Shown in pieces: positions 1 through 5,315 of a stretch of 6,723 bases of DNA. Position numbers and translations under genes: made by a program. Numbering within the stretch: the first letter of the stretch is position 1; each line of letters opens with the position of its first letter. Source of the DNA: Desulfobacteraceae bacterium (GTDB lineage: Bacteria > Desulfobacterota > Desulfobacteria > Desulfobacterales > Desulfobacteraceae); contig PIVQ01000403.1 in NCBI GenBank assembly GCA_003354055.1, positions 1 through 6,723 on the forward strand. Reading direction: 5' to 3'. Under the pieces are notes generated by a model. That model was not told the DNA's origin. It was given only the letters and a program-made list of their open reading frames with translations, and ran no database searches.

Positions 1-500
1 TAATCCCGGGTCAGGGGCAATTGAGTAAAGGCATTGGATCCGAAAACCACCATACCGATGCGGTCCCCTTCCCGCTTCATGATAAAATCCCCCACCACCC
101 CTTTTACCGCCTCAAGCCGTGTCACGATCTTGTCATCCTGCTTGAAATCCAGGGCTTTCATGGATTCGGACAGGTCCAGGGCCAGGATAATATTCACCCC
201 TTCGGTCATCATCTTAACTTTACGGTCACCGGCCTGGGGCCTTGCCAGGGCAGCGATCATCAGCGACAGGGCAACCACCGAAATCACGGGCAGCAGTCGT
301 GACAAAAGAGTGCCCACAGATGTGGGGCGGTTCCCCATTCCGGACAGAGAAGGTACCCGGATGGCTTTACCGGAGCCGGGTTCAGACGACGTCTTTTCAG
401 CGATCCTGCCGAGCCCTACGATCTCTTTCCAGTTCAGAAGCAGATATCCCCAGGGAACCAACAGCAACAATAAAAACCAGGGAGAAGCAAAACGAAACAT
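1..500 (-). CDS. batA: BatA-type VWA-domain membrane protein, 3' end cut by window edge
   Basis: This frame is open from an ATG at 500-498 to the left edge, giving 166 N-terminal residues of a protein usually about 330 long. Residues 5-22 form a first membrane segment and about 66-86 a second. The family-typical ALARPQ follows at 84-89, then a VWA domain starting with the metal-binding MIDAS motif DLSES (109-113; the more usual form is DxSGS, with E112 here in place of Gly). The later segment GDRIGMVVFGSNAF (145-158) is typical of VWA strand and helix packing. The gene is coupled to its upstream neighbour by a one-base stop/start overlap (TGATG, 502-498). It has a good Shine-Dalgarno AGGAGG (complement of 511-516), 10 bases before the ATG. 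Known of the family: BatA is an inner-membrane protein of the MoxR/Bat (Bacteroides aerotolerance) module and its partner ATPase is MoxR. BatB has similar architecture, but BatA normally comes first in such operons. Confidence 0.88.
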   Translation of the reverse strand, partial: MFRFASPWFLLLLLVPWGYLLLNWKEIVGLGRIAEKTSSEPGSGKAIRVPSLSGMGNRPTSVGTLLSRLLPVISVVALSLMIAALARPQAGDRKVKMMTEGVNIILALDLSESMKALDFKQDDKIVTRLEAVKGVVGDFIMKREGDRIGMVVFGSNAFTQLPLTRD

Positions 501-1057
501 CAGACGTCAGCCTCCTTCTGTTTTTCCATTATCCGGTCTTGTATTTGCTTTTCCATGGCCGAGATCAAGTCCCGGGCGTGGGCCAGATCCGTTTTCACCT
601 GTGCCTGATCCGGCGTAAGGGGGGCGTAGCGAAAGGGATCGCAAAGATCCTGGAATTGTGAAATTCTGATTTTCAAATCACCCGGGAGATTTAAACTTCG
701 GAGGGTTTTGATCAGCTCCGGGGTGGTCATCTCAAGGCTGTTGACCCGGTAGGTTCCCCCCATGTAAGCTTTTAGCGTATGACTCAATTCAAAATAAAAG
801 GCCTTGGCATCATGGACCGGATTCAGGGCCAGGCGGTCCAGAGCTTTTACTGCAGTATCATAGGGAGGAATGTGGGCAACCGCATCAATTGGGGTAACGG
901 GTTTTCGCTTTTTCCAGAAATAACGGATGATCAGAAGAACAGCCAGAACCAAAGCCAGAATGGCACCGAGCTTTAAGCTTAAGCTGACCATCTCAGGATC
1001 CAGCCCCACCATGATAGGCGGCCTTATATCGTGGATATCCTTCATTGCTTCATTCAT
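500..1057 (-). CDS. Small single-pass membrane protein of the MoxR/Bat operon (DUF4381-like)
   Basis: The protein has 185 residues. A short N-terminal tail with the motif DIRPP (10-14) precedes one strong membrane segment at about 25-48, then a basic stop-transfer patch (WKKRKP). Residues 60-185 form a charged, mostly helical domain. This architecture and its position between a DUF58 gene and a VWA gene match the DUF4381-type proteins of MoxR/Bat operons, whose molecular function is not established. The assignment rests on layout and the PP motif, not on a catalytic signature. The start overlaps the DUF58 stop by one base (TAATG, 1059-1055). The AAGGG just upstream is only two bases away, too close to be a normal ribosome site, so translation is probably coupled. 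A second in-frame Met at residue 5 (1045) is an alternative start. The cytoplasmic helical domain may bridge the DUF58/MoxR proteins and the VWA membrane proteins; this is inference. Confidence 0.8.
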   Translation of the reverse strand: MNEAMKDIHDIRPPIMVGLDPEMVSLSLKLGAILALVLAVLLIIRYFWKKRKPVTPIDAVAHIPPYDTAVKALDRLALNPVHDAKAFYFELSHTLKAYMGGTYRVNSLEMTTPELIKTLRSLNLPGDLKIRISQFQDLCDPFRYAPLTPDQAQVKTDLAHARDLISAMEKQIQDRIMEKQKEADV

Positions 1058-1971
1058 TACCCTTGCCGCCGCTCCCTGAGTCTGAAATACCGGGTTAAAA
1101 TATCGGAAATCGAATCAGAGGTGGAAAGCTCCACCAGATCGATCTTGGCACGGGAAAAAAGATGAATAGTTTCCGAATGGATGGCCTTTTTAACCTTAGT
1201 AAACCATTTCCGGGTCTTTTTATCACCTGCATCCAGAAGACAGGTCTCTCCGGTTTCAAAATCTTCAAAAGTCACCATGCCGGCCTCGGGCAGGTGAAAT
1301 GCACCGGTATCAGAGACCCGGATACCCACAACCTCGTGCCGCCGGCGAAGGGTTTTCAGGGCCTGCTCATACCCCTGGCCCTTCCCTGATCCGGGCACGG
1401 GTTCATTACGCTGACCCAGGAAATCAGAGATCACAAAGACAAAGCTCCGCTTTTTGGATATTTTGGACATAAAATCCAGAGCAGCCTGAACATCGGTTCC
1501 CCTGCCCTTGGGTACAAAGGTGAATATCTCCTTGATTACCCGCCAGACATGGGAGGTGCCTTTTTTCGGGGGAATGTACTTCTCGACTTTGTCTGTAAAA
1601 AAAATCACCCCGACCTTGTCATTGTTTGTGATTGCATTAAAGGCCAGGACAGAGGCCAGTTCCGCGGTTTTTTCAAGTTTCCGGCCAAAGCGGGTGCCGA
1701 ATTCAAGGGAGGCACTCATATCCACCAGGAGCATGACAATGGATTCGCGCTCTTCCCTGTATAGTTTAACAAAGACCTTTCCACTGCGGGCGGAGACATT
1801 CCAGTCAATGCTCTTGACATCATCTCCCGGCGTATACTCCCGGACCTCTTCGAACTCGATGCCGGATCCCCGGAACACAGACCGATATTGCCCTGCCATA
1901 AGGGTGTTGACCGTTCGTCTGGACTTAATGTGAACCTGTTTAATCTTTTTTATGATATGGGCCGGAATCAT
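1057..1971 (-). CDS. DUF58 domain protein (VWA-like partner of MoxR ATPase)
   Basis: The protein has 304 residues, the usual length for the short DUF58 type. The DUF58 signature is clear: GSGIEFEEVREYTPGDD (35-51), then SIDWNVSAR (54-62) and KLYREERE (69-76). A VWA-like fold follows with a MIDAS-type motif DMSAS (84-88), a threonine in RGTD (157-160), and the ISDF strand (181-184) that carries the third metal-site region. No membrane segment is seen, so it is probably cytoplasmic or peripheral. Known of the family: DUF58 genes follow moxR genes very consistently and are taken to be clients or partners of the ATPase, while the biochemical activity is undefined. The gene starts 8 bases after the moxR stop and has only a weak, distant AGGT as ribosome site, so it is likely translated by coupling from moxR. 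Its own stop overlaps the next gene's start. Identification is firm at family level; function is inferred. Confidence 0.93.
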   Translation of the reverse strand: MIPAHIIKKIKQVHIKSRRTVNTLMAGQYRSVFRGSGIEFEEVREYTPGDDVKSIDWNVSARSGKVFVKLYREERESIVMLLVDMSASLEFGTRFGRKLEKTAELASVLAFNAITNNDKVGVIFFTDKVEKYIPPKKGTSHVWRVIKEIFTFVPKGRGTDVQAALDFMSKISKKRSFVFVISDFLGQRNEPVPGSGKGQGYEQALKTLRRRHEVVGIRVSDTGAFHLPEAGMVTFEDFETGETCLLDAGDKKTRKWFTKVKKAIHSETIHLFSRAKIDLVELSTSDSISDILTRYFRLRERRQG

Positions 1972-1979
1972 TTTCGGAA

Positions 1980-2954
1980 TTATGGTACCTCAACAGAGTC
2001 GAACAATGTGGCCACCACCTGATCCGTTGTAATTTCTTCAGCATCAGCTTCAAAGGAGAGCAGGATCCTGTGCCGGAGCACGTCCGGTCCCACCTGTTTG
2101 ATATCCTGGGGGGTGACATAGGCCCGGCCGCTTAAAAAAGCCGTGACCCGGGCGGCCTTGGCCAGAAAGATAGTGGCACGCGGTGAGGCGCCGTATTCAA
2201 TATACCGCCCTGTTTCCATGCCGTAGGCTTCAGGATTCCGGGTGGCAAAGACCAGGTCTACGATATATTCTTTGAGTTTTTCATCCACATAGATCTGATC
2301 CACCAGACCTTTCATGGCTGCTAACTCATCGCAGGTGATCACGGGTTGGATCTCATCCTTGCCGGAAAAGCTGGTTTTTTTAAGGATTTCCAATTCCTGG
2401 GCACGGTCCGGATAGTCCACCAGCACCTTGAGCATAAACCGATCCACCTGGGCTTCGGGCAATGGATAGGTGCCCTCCTGCTCAATGGGATTCTGGGTGG
2501 CAAGCACCAGGAAGGGAGACGGCAGGGAATAGGTTTCGTCCCCGATGGTAACCTGGCTTTCTTCCATGGCCTCAAGCAGGGCGGACTGGACTTTAGAAGG
2601 GGCCCGGTTGATCTCGTCCGCCAGAATGATATTGTTAAACAAAGGGCCTTTGCGGGTGATAAAATCCGTGGTCTTGGGTCGGTAAATTTCAGTTCCGGTA
2701 AGGTCTGCCGGCAGCAGATCCGGGGTAAACTGGATCCGTTTAAAATCCGCCTGAATGGCGGCAGCAAGTGCCTTTACCGCAGATGTTTTGGCAAGACCGG
2801 GAACCCCCTCAATGAGCACATGGCCGCCGGTGAGTAATCCGGTTAATAATCCATCCACCAGTTTTTCCTGGCCCACCAAGGCCTTGGCGACTTCATTACG
2901 AATCCTGCTGATGGCCAGATGGGCCTGTTCAATGGCCTTTGTTATCTCTTCCAT
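1980..2954 (-). CDS. moxR: MoxR-family AAA+ ATPase
   Basis: The protein has 324 residues, full length for the family. The P-loop GVPGLAKT (50-57) is the MoxR variant of Walker A. Walker B is IILADE (109-114), followed by INRAPSKVQSALLEAMEE. Sensor 1 lies in LATQNP (151-156), the DRF motif (171-173) carries a likely arginine finger, and GASPRA (255-260) carries sensor 2 (R259) in the C-terminal lid. All catalytic motifs are intact, so an active ATPase is expected. Known of the family: MoxR proteins act as ATP-driven chaperones that mature or remodel VWA/MIDAS proteins such as those encoded just downstream. This is the first gene of the minus-strand operon. The ATG at 2954 is preceded by AGGA (complement of 2965-2968) with a 10-base spacer. 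A candidate promoter lies further upstream, between here and the TetR gene. What the module protects against in this organism cannot be read from the sequence. Confidence 0.96.
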   Translation of the reverse strand: MEEITKAIEQAHLAISRIRNEVAKALVGQEKLVDGLLTGLLTGGHVLIEGVPGLAKTSAVKALAAAIQADFKRIQFTPDLLPADLTGTEIYRPKTTDFITRKGPLFNNIILADEINRAPSKVQSALLEAMEESQVTIGDETYSLPSPFLVLATQNPIEQEGTYPLPEAQVDRFMLKVLVDYPDRAQELEILKKTSFSGKDEIQPVITCDELAAMKGLVDQIYVDEKLKEYIVDLVFATRNPEAYGMETGRYIEYGASPRATIFLAKAARVTAFLSGRAYVTPQDIKQVGPDVLRHRILLSFEADAEEITTDQVVATLFDSVEVP

Positions 2955-2968
2955 GGAAATCCAATCCT

Positions 2969-2988
2969 AAAATTTAAAACCAAATTTT
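2969..2988 (-). repeat. AT-rich inverted repeat next to the moxR ribosome site
   Basis: AAAATTT (2969-2975) and AAATTTT (2982-2988) are perfect inverted arms of 7 bp around a 6-base spacer. In the moxR transcript they would form a weak all-A/U hairpin immediately upstream of the AGGA ribosome site. Low GC makes it unstable, so any role in translation is speculative and it may be chance in an AT-rich leader. Confidence 0.35.
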
Positions 2989-3047
2989 TTTGCACCATTA
3001 ATAGATATACCAAAAGTTAGTAACCAAAGTTCAACATACCGGGTTAC

Positions 3048-3075
3048 GATATAATTTGATACAAAATATAGTAAA
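3048..3075 (-). promoter_or_regulatory. Candidate promoter for the moxR operon
   Basis: On the minus strand TTTACT (3075-3070) and TATATC (3053-3048) each match the sigma70 consensus at four of six bases and lie 16 bases apart, in an AT-rich spacer about 95 bases before the moxR start. A second possible -35, TTGAAC (3034-3029), has no -10 at a good distance (best is TATATC at 19 bases). The assignment is weak; the surrounding AT-richness makes chance matches likely. Confidence 0.25.
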
Positions 3076-3099
3076 CAATATCAGGGTGTCACGACCGGG

Positions 3100-3132
3100 C
3101 GGGGCAAAGCCCCGGACGCTTGGAATCAAGCG
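3100..3132 (-). terminator. Tandem hairpins at the end of the TetR gene (possible terminator)
   Basis: Two perfect stem-loops lie side by side. CGCTTG/CAAGCG (3117-3132, 4-base loop) overlaps the TetR stop codon. CGGGGC/GCCCCG (3100-3114, 3-base loop) lies just beyond. The second is very GC-rich and would be stable in RNA. Reading the minus strand no run of T follows, so it does not meet the usual rho-independent form. It may slow transcription, protect the 3' end, or separate the TetR transcript from the moxR operon. Confidence 0.4.
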
Positions 3133-3776
3133 CCCAGAAGTTGTTTTGAATACAGTGACGAGGTAATTTTCACTATCTTGATGATATGATCCCGTACCGC
3201 TTCTCTGTCTTTTAAGGACGAATTCCTGAAGGTCATGAGGATGCCTGTTATGGATGCAATAAAGGAATGGGAATAAATCCGTGCATCTTCCTCGTCCATA
3301 CCATGGCGTACCAGCAGCTTTGCAAACAGGTCAAATAGAATTTTGGTTACGGAATCAAATTTTCCCATGACCGGATGGGCCAGATCATCTTTAAGCATCA
3401 GATAGGTCATCATCTGAAAACTGGATTCGTTTTCAATGAGATGGTCTACGAATTTTATGGCAAATTCTTCAATGCTTGCAGGTTCATCCTTTTCCACCAG
3501 TCGTTCAAATCCCTTGCTCACAGAGGATATATCCTGGATAAAGGCCTCATTGAACAACTCTTCCTGGCTTGGGAAATACCGGTAAATGGTAGCCGGAGAA
3601 ATACCTGCCTCATCAGCCACTTCACGCATGCCAACTTCATAAAAGGGTTTTTTGGCAAACAATGCCAGAGCAGATTCAATCACAATCTGTTTTCTTGCCT
3701 GCTTCTCTCTTTCCTTCAGTTCTGCAAATCTTGATTCAGCCACAAGTATTACCTTCAGTTTCTTAATTGAATTCAT
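3126..3776 (-). CDS. TetR/AcrR-family transcriptional regulator
   Basis: The protein has 216 residues, normal for the family. The N-terminal DNA-binding domain is plain: helix 1 around QIVIESALALFAKK (30-43), then the helix-turn-helix MREVADEAGISPATIYRYF (50-68), followed by the usual acidic EELF. The C-terminal helical domain (about 85-210) would bind a ligand and dimerise; its sequence does not reveal the ligand. The ATG at 3776 has no convincing ribosome site. An in-frame GTG at 3743 (codon 12) is preceded by GAAGG with an 8-base gap after AAGG and is a good alternative start, giving 205 residues and beginning VAESRFAEL. Targets could be its own promoter, the divergent kinase operon across the 215-bp spacer, or the moxR operon downstream on the same strand. 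None is proven. Confidence 0.94.
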   Translation of the reverse strand: MNSIKKLKVILVAESRFAELKEREKQARKQIVIESALALFAKKPFYEVGMREVADEAGISPATIYRYFPSQEELFNEAFIQDISSVSKGFERLVEKDEPASIEEFAIKFVDHLIENESSFQMMTYLMLKDDLAHPVMGKFDSVTKILFDLFAKLLVRHGMDEEDARIYSHSFIASITGILMTFRNSSLKDREAVRDHIIKIVKITSSLYSKQLLGA

Positions 3777-3807
3777 TGATTTTTCAGCGTAACAATGTTC
3801 TGATTTT

Positions 3808-3836
3808 CATTTATCATTTGTATATAGATCTGACAA
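3808..3836 (-). promoter_or_regulatory. Candidate promoter for the TetR gene
   Basis: On the minus strand TTGTCA (3836-3831) matches the -35 consensus at five of six bases. TAAATG (3813-3808), 17 bases on, is only a poor -10. The position, 32-60 bases before the ATG, is sensible. Low confidence because of the weak -10. Confidence 0.3.
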
Positions 3837-3892
3837 GGTAAAAGCCAAAACTAATTTTTTTTAAGGAACACTAATTTACTTTTGCAGACATT

Positions 3893-3916
3893 TTTTTCAC
3901 CCGTCCCGGGGAAAAA
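3893..3916. repeat. Bulged inverted repeat with GC core and T/A ends
   Basis: The arms TTTTTC (3893-3898) and GAAAAA (3911-3916) pair, and CCC (3900-3902) pairs with GGG (3908-3910), leaving one bulged A and the 5-base loop GTCCC. That makes a nine-pair stem about 30 bp upstream of the kinase-operon promoter. It lacks a terminal T-run outside the stem on either strand, so it may instead be a protein-binding site or an RNA hairpin. Function unknown. Confidence 0.4.
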
Positions 3917-3943
3917 TCTCCTTGTTTGGACAAAGATCAAATA

Positions 3944-3973
3944 TTGACGATTCCGCACTTATAATGGTATAAG
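3944..3973 (+). promoter_or_regulatory. Candidate sigma70 promoter for the Cys-rich protein/kinase operon
   Basis: TTGACG (3944-3949, five of six to consensus) is followed after 18 bases by TATAAG (3968-3973, five of six). A second TATAAT lies at 3960-3965, but only 10 bases after TTGACG, with no good partner -35. Transcription from this pair would begin near 3980, leaving roughly a dozen bases before the ATG at 3992, so the transcript would have a very short leader. Confidence 0.5.
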
Positions 3974-3991
3974 ACATTTTTATTTATCACA

Positions 3992-4189
3992 ATGTGTGCT
4001 GATATGGATAATACAATTAAAAGAGACATATTTGATTTTGAGGTCGGCTACCTGACCAAGAGCCCCTGCCTGAACTGCGAGTTCAAAAAGGAGCAGCCCA
4101 AGTGCCATGCCCAATGCCCGGTACTGGACAAAATTCAGACCCGTCTGGCCAGAGGGATTTCCTCCCAGTCCTCGCGGTATGAAAGCTGA
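3992..4189 (+). CDS. Small Cys-rich, probably metal-binding protein, coupled to the kinase
   Basis: The protein has 65 residues. Its centre holds four cysteines in the pattern C-x2-C-x8-C-x3-C: PCLNC (25-29), then KCHAQC (37-42), the spacing of a small zinc-binding knuckle; the His in CHAQC could also bind metal. The acidic/aromatic FDFEVGYLTK (14-23) precedes it and a basic amphipathic stretch DKIQTRLARG (46-55) follows. From codon 18 on, nearly every third base is G or C in the style of neighbouring genes, which argues for real coding. No Shine-Dalgarno precedes the ATG at 3992 or the alternative Met at residue 5 (4004), so the leader may be very short. The last 11 bases overlap the start of the downstream kinase gene. 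I do not recognise a named family. By position it may be a regulator or partner of the kinase, in the manner of the Cys-rich McsA that sits before the arginine kinase McsB in Firmicutes. That is analogy, not homology. Confidence 0.75.
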   Translation: MCADMDNTIKRDIFDFEVGYLTKSPCLNCEFKKEQPKCHAQCPVLDKIQTRLARGISSQSSRYES

Positions 4190-5213
4190 TCCGTCCCGGC
4201 CAAGGTTTCCTGCCGGCTCCGACTCTCTGATCAAAAAGCATTTATCTCAGGATCTATTCCAGACCCTTTCCCGGATCAGGACCGATTCAGGATTTACCCT
4301 TAAAAAGGCAATCCGTTCAGGAGTTGCGAATCCTGATTCCAGCATCGGGATTTATATTGGAGATACACAGTCATACGTTAGTTTTGCCCCTGTGCTGACC
4401 CCCATTATCAGGGACTACCATAATATAGATAGCCCCATTGAACACCAGAACGAGTTCACGAAGGTGAACCTTCCAAATCCTGACCCTGACGGGAAATATA
4501 TCCGGTCCACCCGGATCCGTGTGGCCAGAAATCTTGAAAGTTTTCCCTTTTGCTGCCACATTCAAGCCCATGACAGAGTTGAGCTGGAAAGCCGGGTTAT
4601 CTGCGCACTGGACCGATTACCCGAAGATCTGTCAGGAGAGTACATCCCTTTTACCGACCTTGCAGAAGATATCTATGAGGATCTTGTTCAAAAAAAACTG
4701 GCCTTTCCAAAGGGAGACCGGTTTCAGGAAGCTGCGGGCTTGAATCGTGACTTTCCCCTGGCAAGGGGTGTCTTTTTAAGCCGTGACAAGGGATTTCGGG
4801 TATGGGTCAATGAAGAGGATCATTTGCGAATCATGGCCCTGGAATCAGGCCCGGACTTATCTGCTGTATTCAACCGGCTCTGCCGGGGGCTTGGGGCCTT
4901 GGGGCCTCATCTGGAATTTGCCTTTGACTCCCGGTTGGGATTTTTATCCTCCTGCCCCACCAATATAGGAACCGCCATGCGGGCCGGAGTTCACATCTGC
5001 CTGAAAAAACTGGAACAACGCCAGGATGTTCTCAAGGCTATCGTTGCCCGCCATCATCTTCAGATCCGGGGAACCTGTGGGGAAAAAACCGCCGTGGACC
5101 AGGGAGTCTTTGATATTTCAAATGCCCGGCGCTTAGGTGTCTCCGCCAATCAAATTGTTCAAGATCTTCACACAGGCCTTCTGGCCATCATCGAAACCGA
5201 AAAAAACCTATAG
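4179..5213 (+). CDS. ATP:guanidino phosphotransferase, arginine-kinase type
   Basis: Predicted reaction: ATP + L-arginine to ADP + phosphoarginine in the cytoplasm, an energy buffer best known from invertebrates. From the ATG at 4179 the protein is 344 residues, against about 355 for classic arginine kinases. The N-terminal helical domain is present (SLIKKHLSQDLF 16-27). The substrate loop SGVANPDSSIGIY (47-59) has the same length as in arginine kinases and lacks the longer creatine-kinase form. The catalytic domain has STRIR (110-114), WVNEEDHLR (209-217, with catalytic Glu213), CPTNIGTAMRAGVHI (259-273, with Cys259 and Arg268) and QIRGTCGEKT (295-304, with Arg297 and Glu302). All five nucleotide-binding arginines, both catalytic glutamates and the cysteine expected from Limulus arginine kinase are in place. 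Odd: Cys300 and Lys303 replace the usual Arg and His in the flexible RGTRGEH loop. The start overlaps the previous gene by 11 bases without a ribosome site, so translation is probably coupled. An upstream ATG at 4107 only reads the neighbour out of frame. Confidence 0.94.
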   Translation: MKADPSRPRFPAGSDSLIKKHLSQDLFQTLSRIRTDSGFTLKKAIRSGVANPDSSIGIYIGDTQSYVSFAPVLTPIIRDYHNIDSPIEHQNEFTKVNLPNPDPDGKYIRSTRIRVARNLESFPFCCHIQAHDRVELESRVICALDRLPEDLSGEYIPFTDLAEDIYEDLVQKKLAFPKGDRFQEAAGLNRDFPLARGVFLSRDKGFRVWVNEEDHLRIMALESGPDLSAVFNRLCRGLGALGPHLEFAFDSRLGFLSSCPTNIGTAMRAGVHICLKKLEQRQDVLKAIVARHHLQIRGTCGEKTAVDQGVFDISNARRLGVSANQIVQDLHTGLLAIIETEKNL

Positions 5214-5302
5214 GCCACCGTAAATTTTTAAAAATACCCTGTAAGTTTATCTCCTTGCATCCGACGGATTAATGGCTACTGTAATGTTAGTCACAACTTA
5301 TT

Positions 5303-5310
5303 AAAGGAGG
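5303..5310 (+). promoter_or_regulatory. Ribosome binding site fixing the msrAB start
   Basis: AAAGGAGG ends 5 bases before the ATG at 5316 and is a near-perfect Shine-Dalgarno. The in-frame GTG at 5310 overlaps this site and therefore cannot be the start. The 102-bp spacer from the kinase stop holds no clear terminator; a loose TTGCAT (5255-5260) with TGTAAT (5280-5285) 19 bases later is only a faint promoter candidate. Confidence 0.85.
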
Positions 5311-5315
5311 TGCCC

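Larger units (their letters stand above)
3777..3991. other. Divergent intergenic region between the TetR gene and the Cys-rich/kinase operon
   Basis: This 215-bp AT-rich spacer has no credible gene. It holds candidate promoters facing both ways, an 8-bp direct repeat ACTAATTT at 3850-3857 and 3870-3877 (exactly 20 bp apart), and a bulged inverted repeat at 3893-3916. A small odd palindrome AACAATGTT (3791-3799) lies 15 bp before the TetR ATG. Any of these could be an operator for the adjacent regulator, but no long TetR-type palindrome stands out. Confidence 0.6.

Noticed and set aside
34..661. Three long plus-strand frames (21-302, 34-618, 242-661)
   Set aside because: They lie opposite the BatA and DUF4381-like genes, are rich in Arg/Ser/Pro as antisense frames usually are, and show no domain.
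2339..2767. 142-residue minus-strand frame inside moxR
   Set aside because: It is the same strand shifted by one base within an intact ATPase gene, with Arg/Pro/Cys-rich content typical of a shadow frame.
3893..3916. Rho-independent terminator in the divergent region
   Set aside because: The T and A runs are part of the stem itself and no T-run follows on either strand. No gene ends nearby, so a terminator is not expected.
4107..4178. Upstream ATG extending the kinase by 24 residues
   Set aside because: The extra residues are the out-of-frame reading of the Cys-rich gene, Pro/Arg-rich and unlike any arginine-kinase N-terminus. Starting at 4179 gives the family length and a normal domain border.
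3980..4234. 84-residue minus-strand frame opposite the Cys-rich gene
   Set aside because: The plus strand has G/C third-position bias and a coherent Cys4 motif; the minus frame has neither a ribosome site nor a family feature.
4179..5213. Kinase as McsB (protein arginine kinase) or creatine kinase
   Set aside because: McsB lacks the N-terminal helical domain seen here, and creatine kinase has a longer substrate loop and no Glu at the position of Glu302. The sequence fits arginine kinase best.
5310..5315. GTG start for msrAB two codons before the ATG
   Set aside because: The GTG lies on the last base of the Shine-Dalgarno AAAGGAGG, so it cannot be initiated from that site; the ATG at 5316 is correctly spaced.
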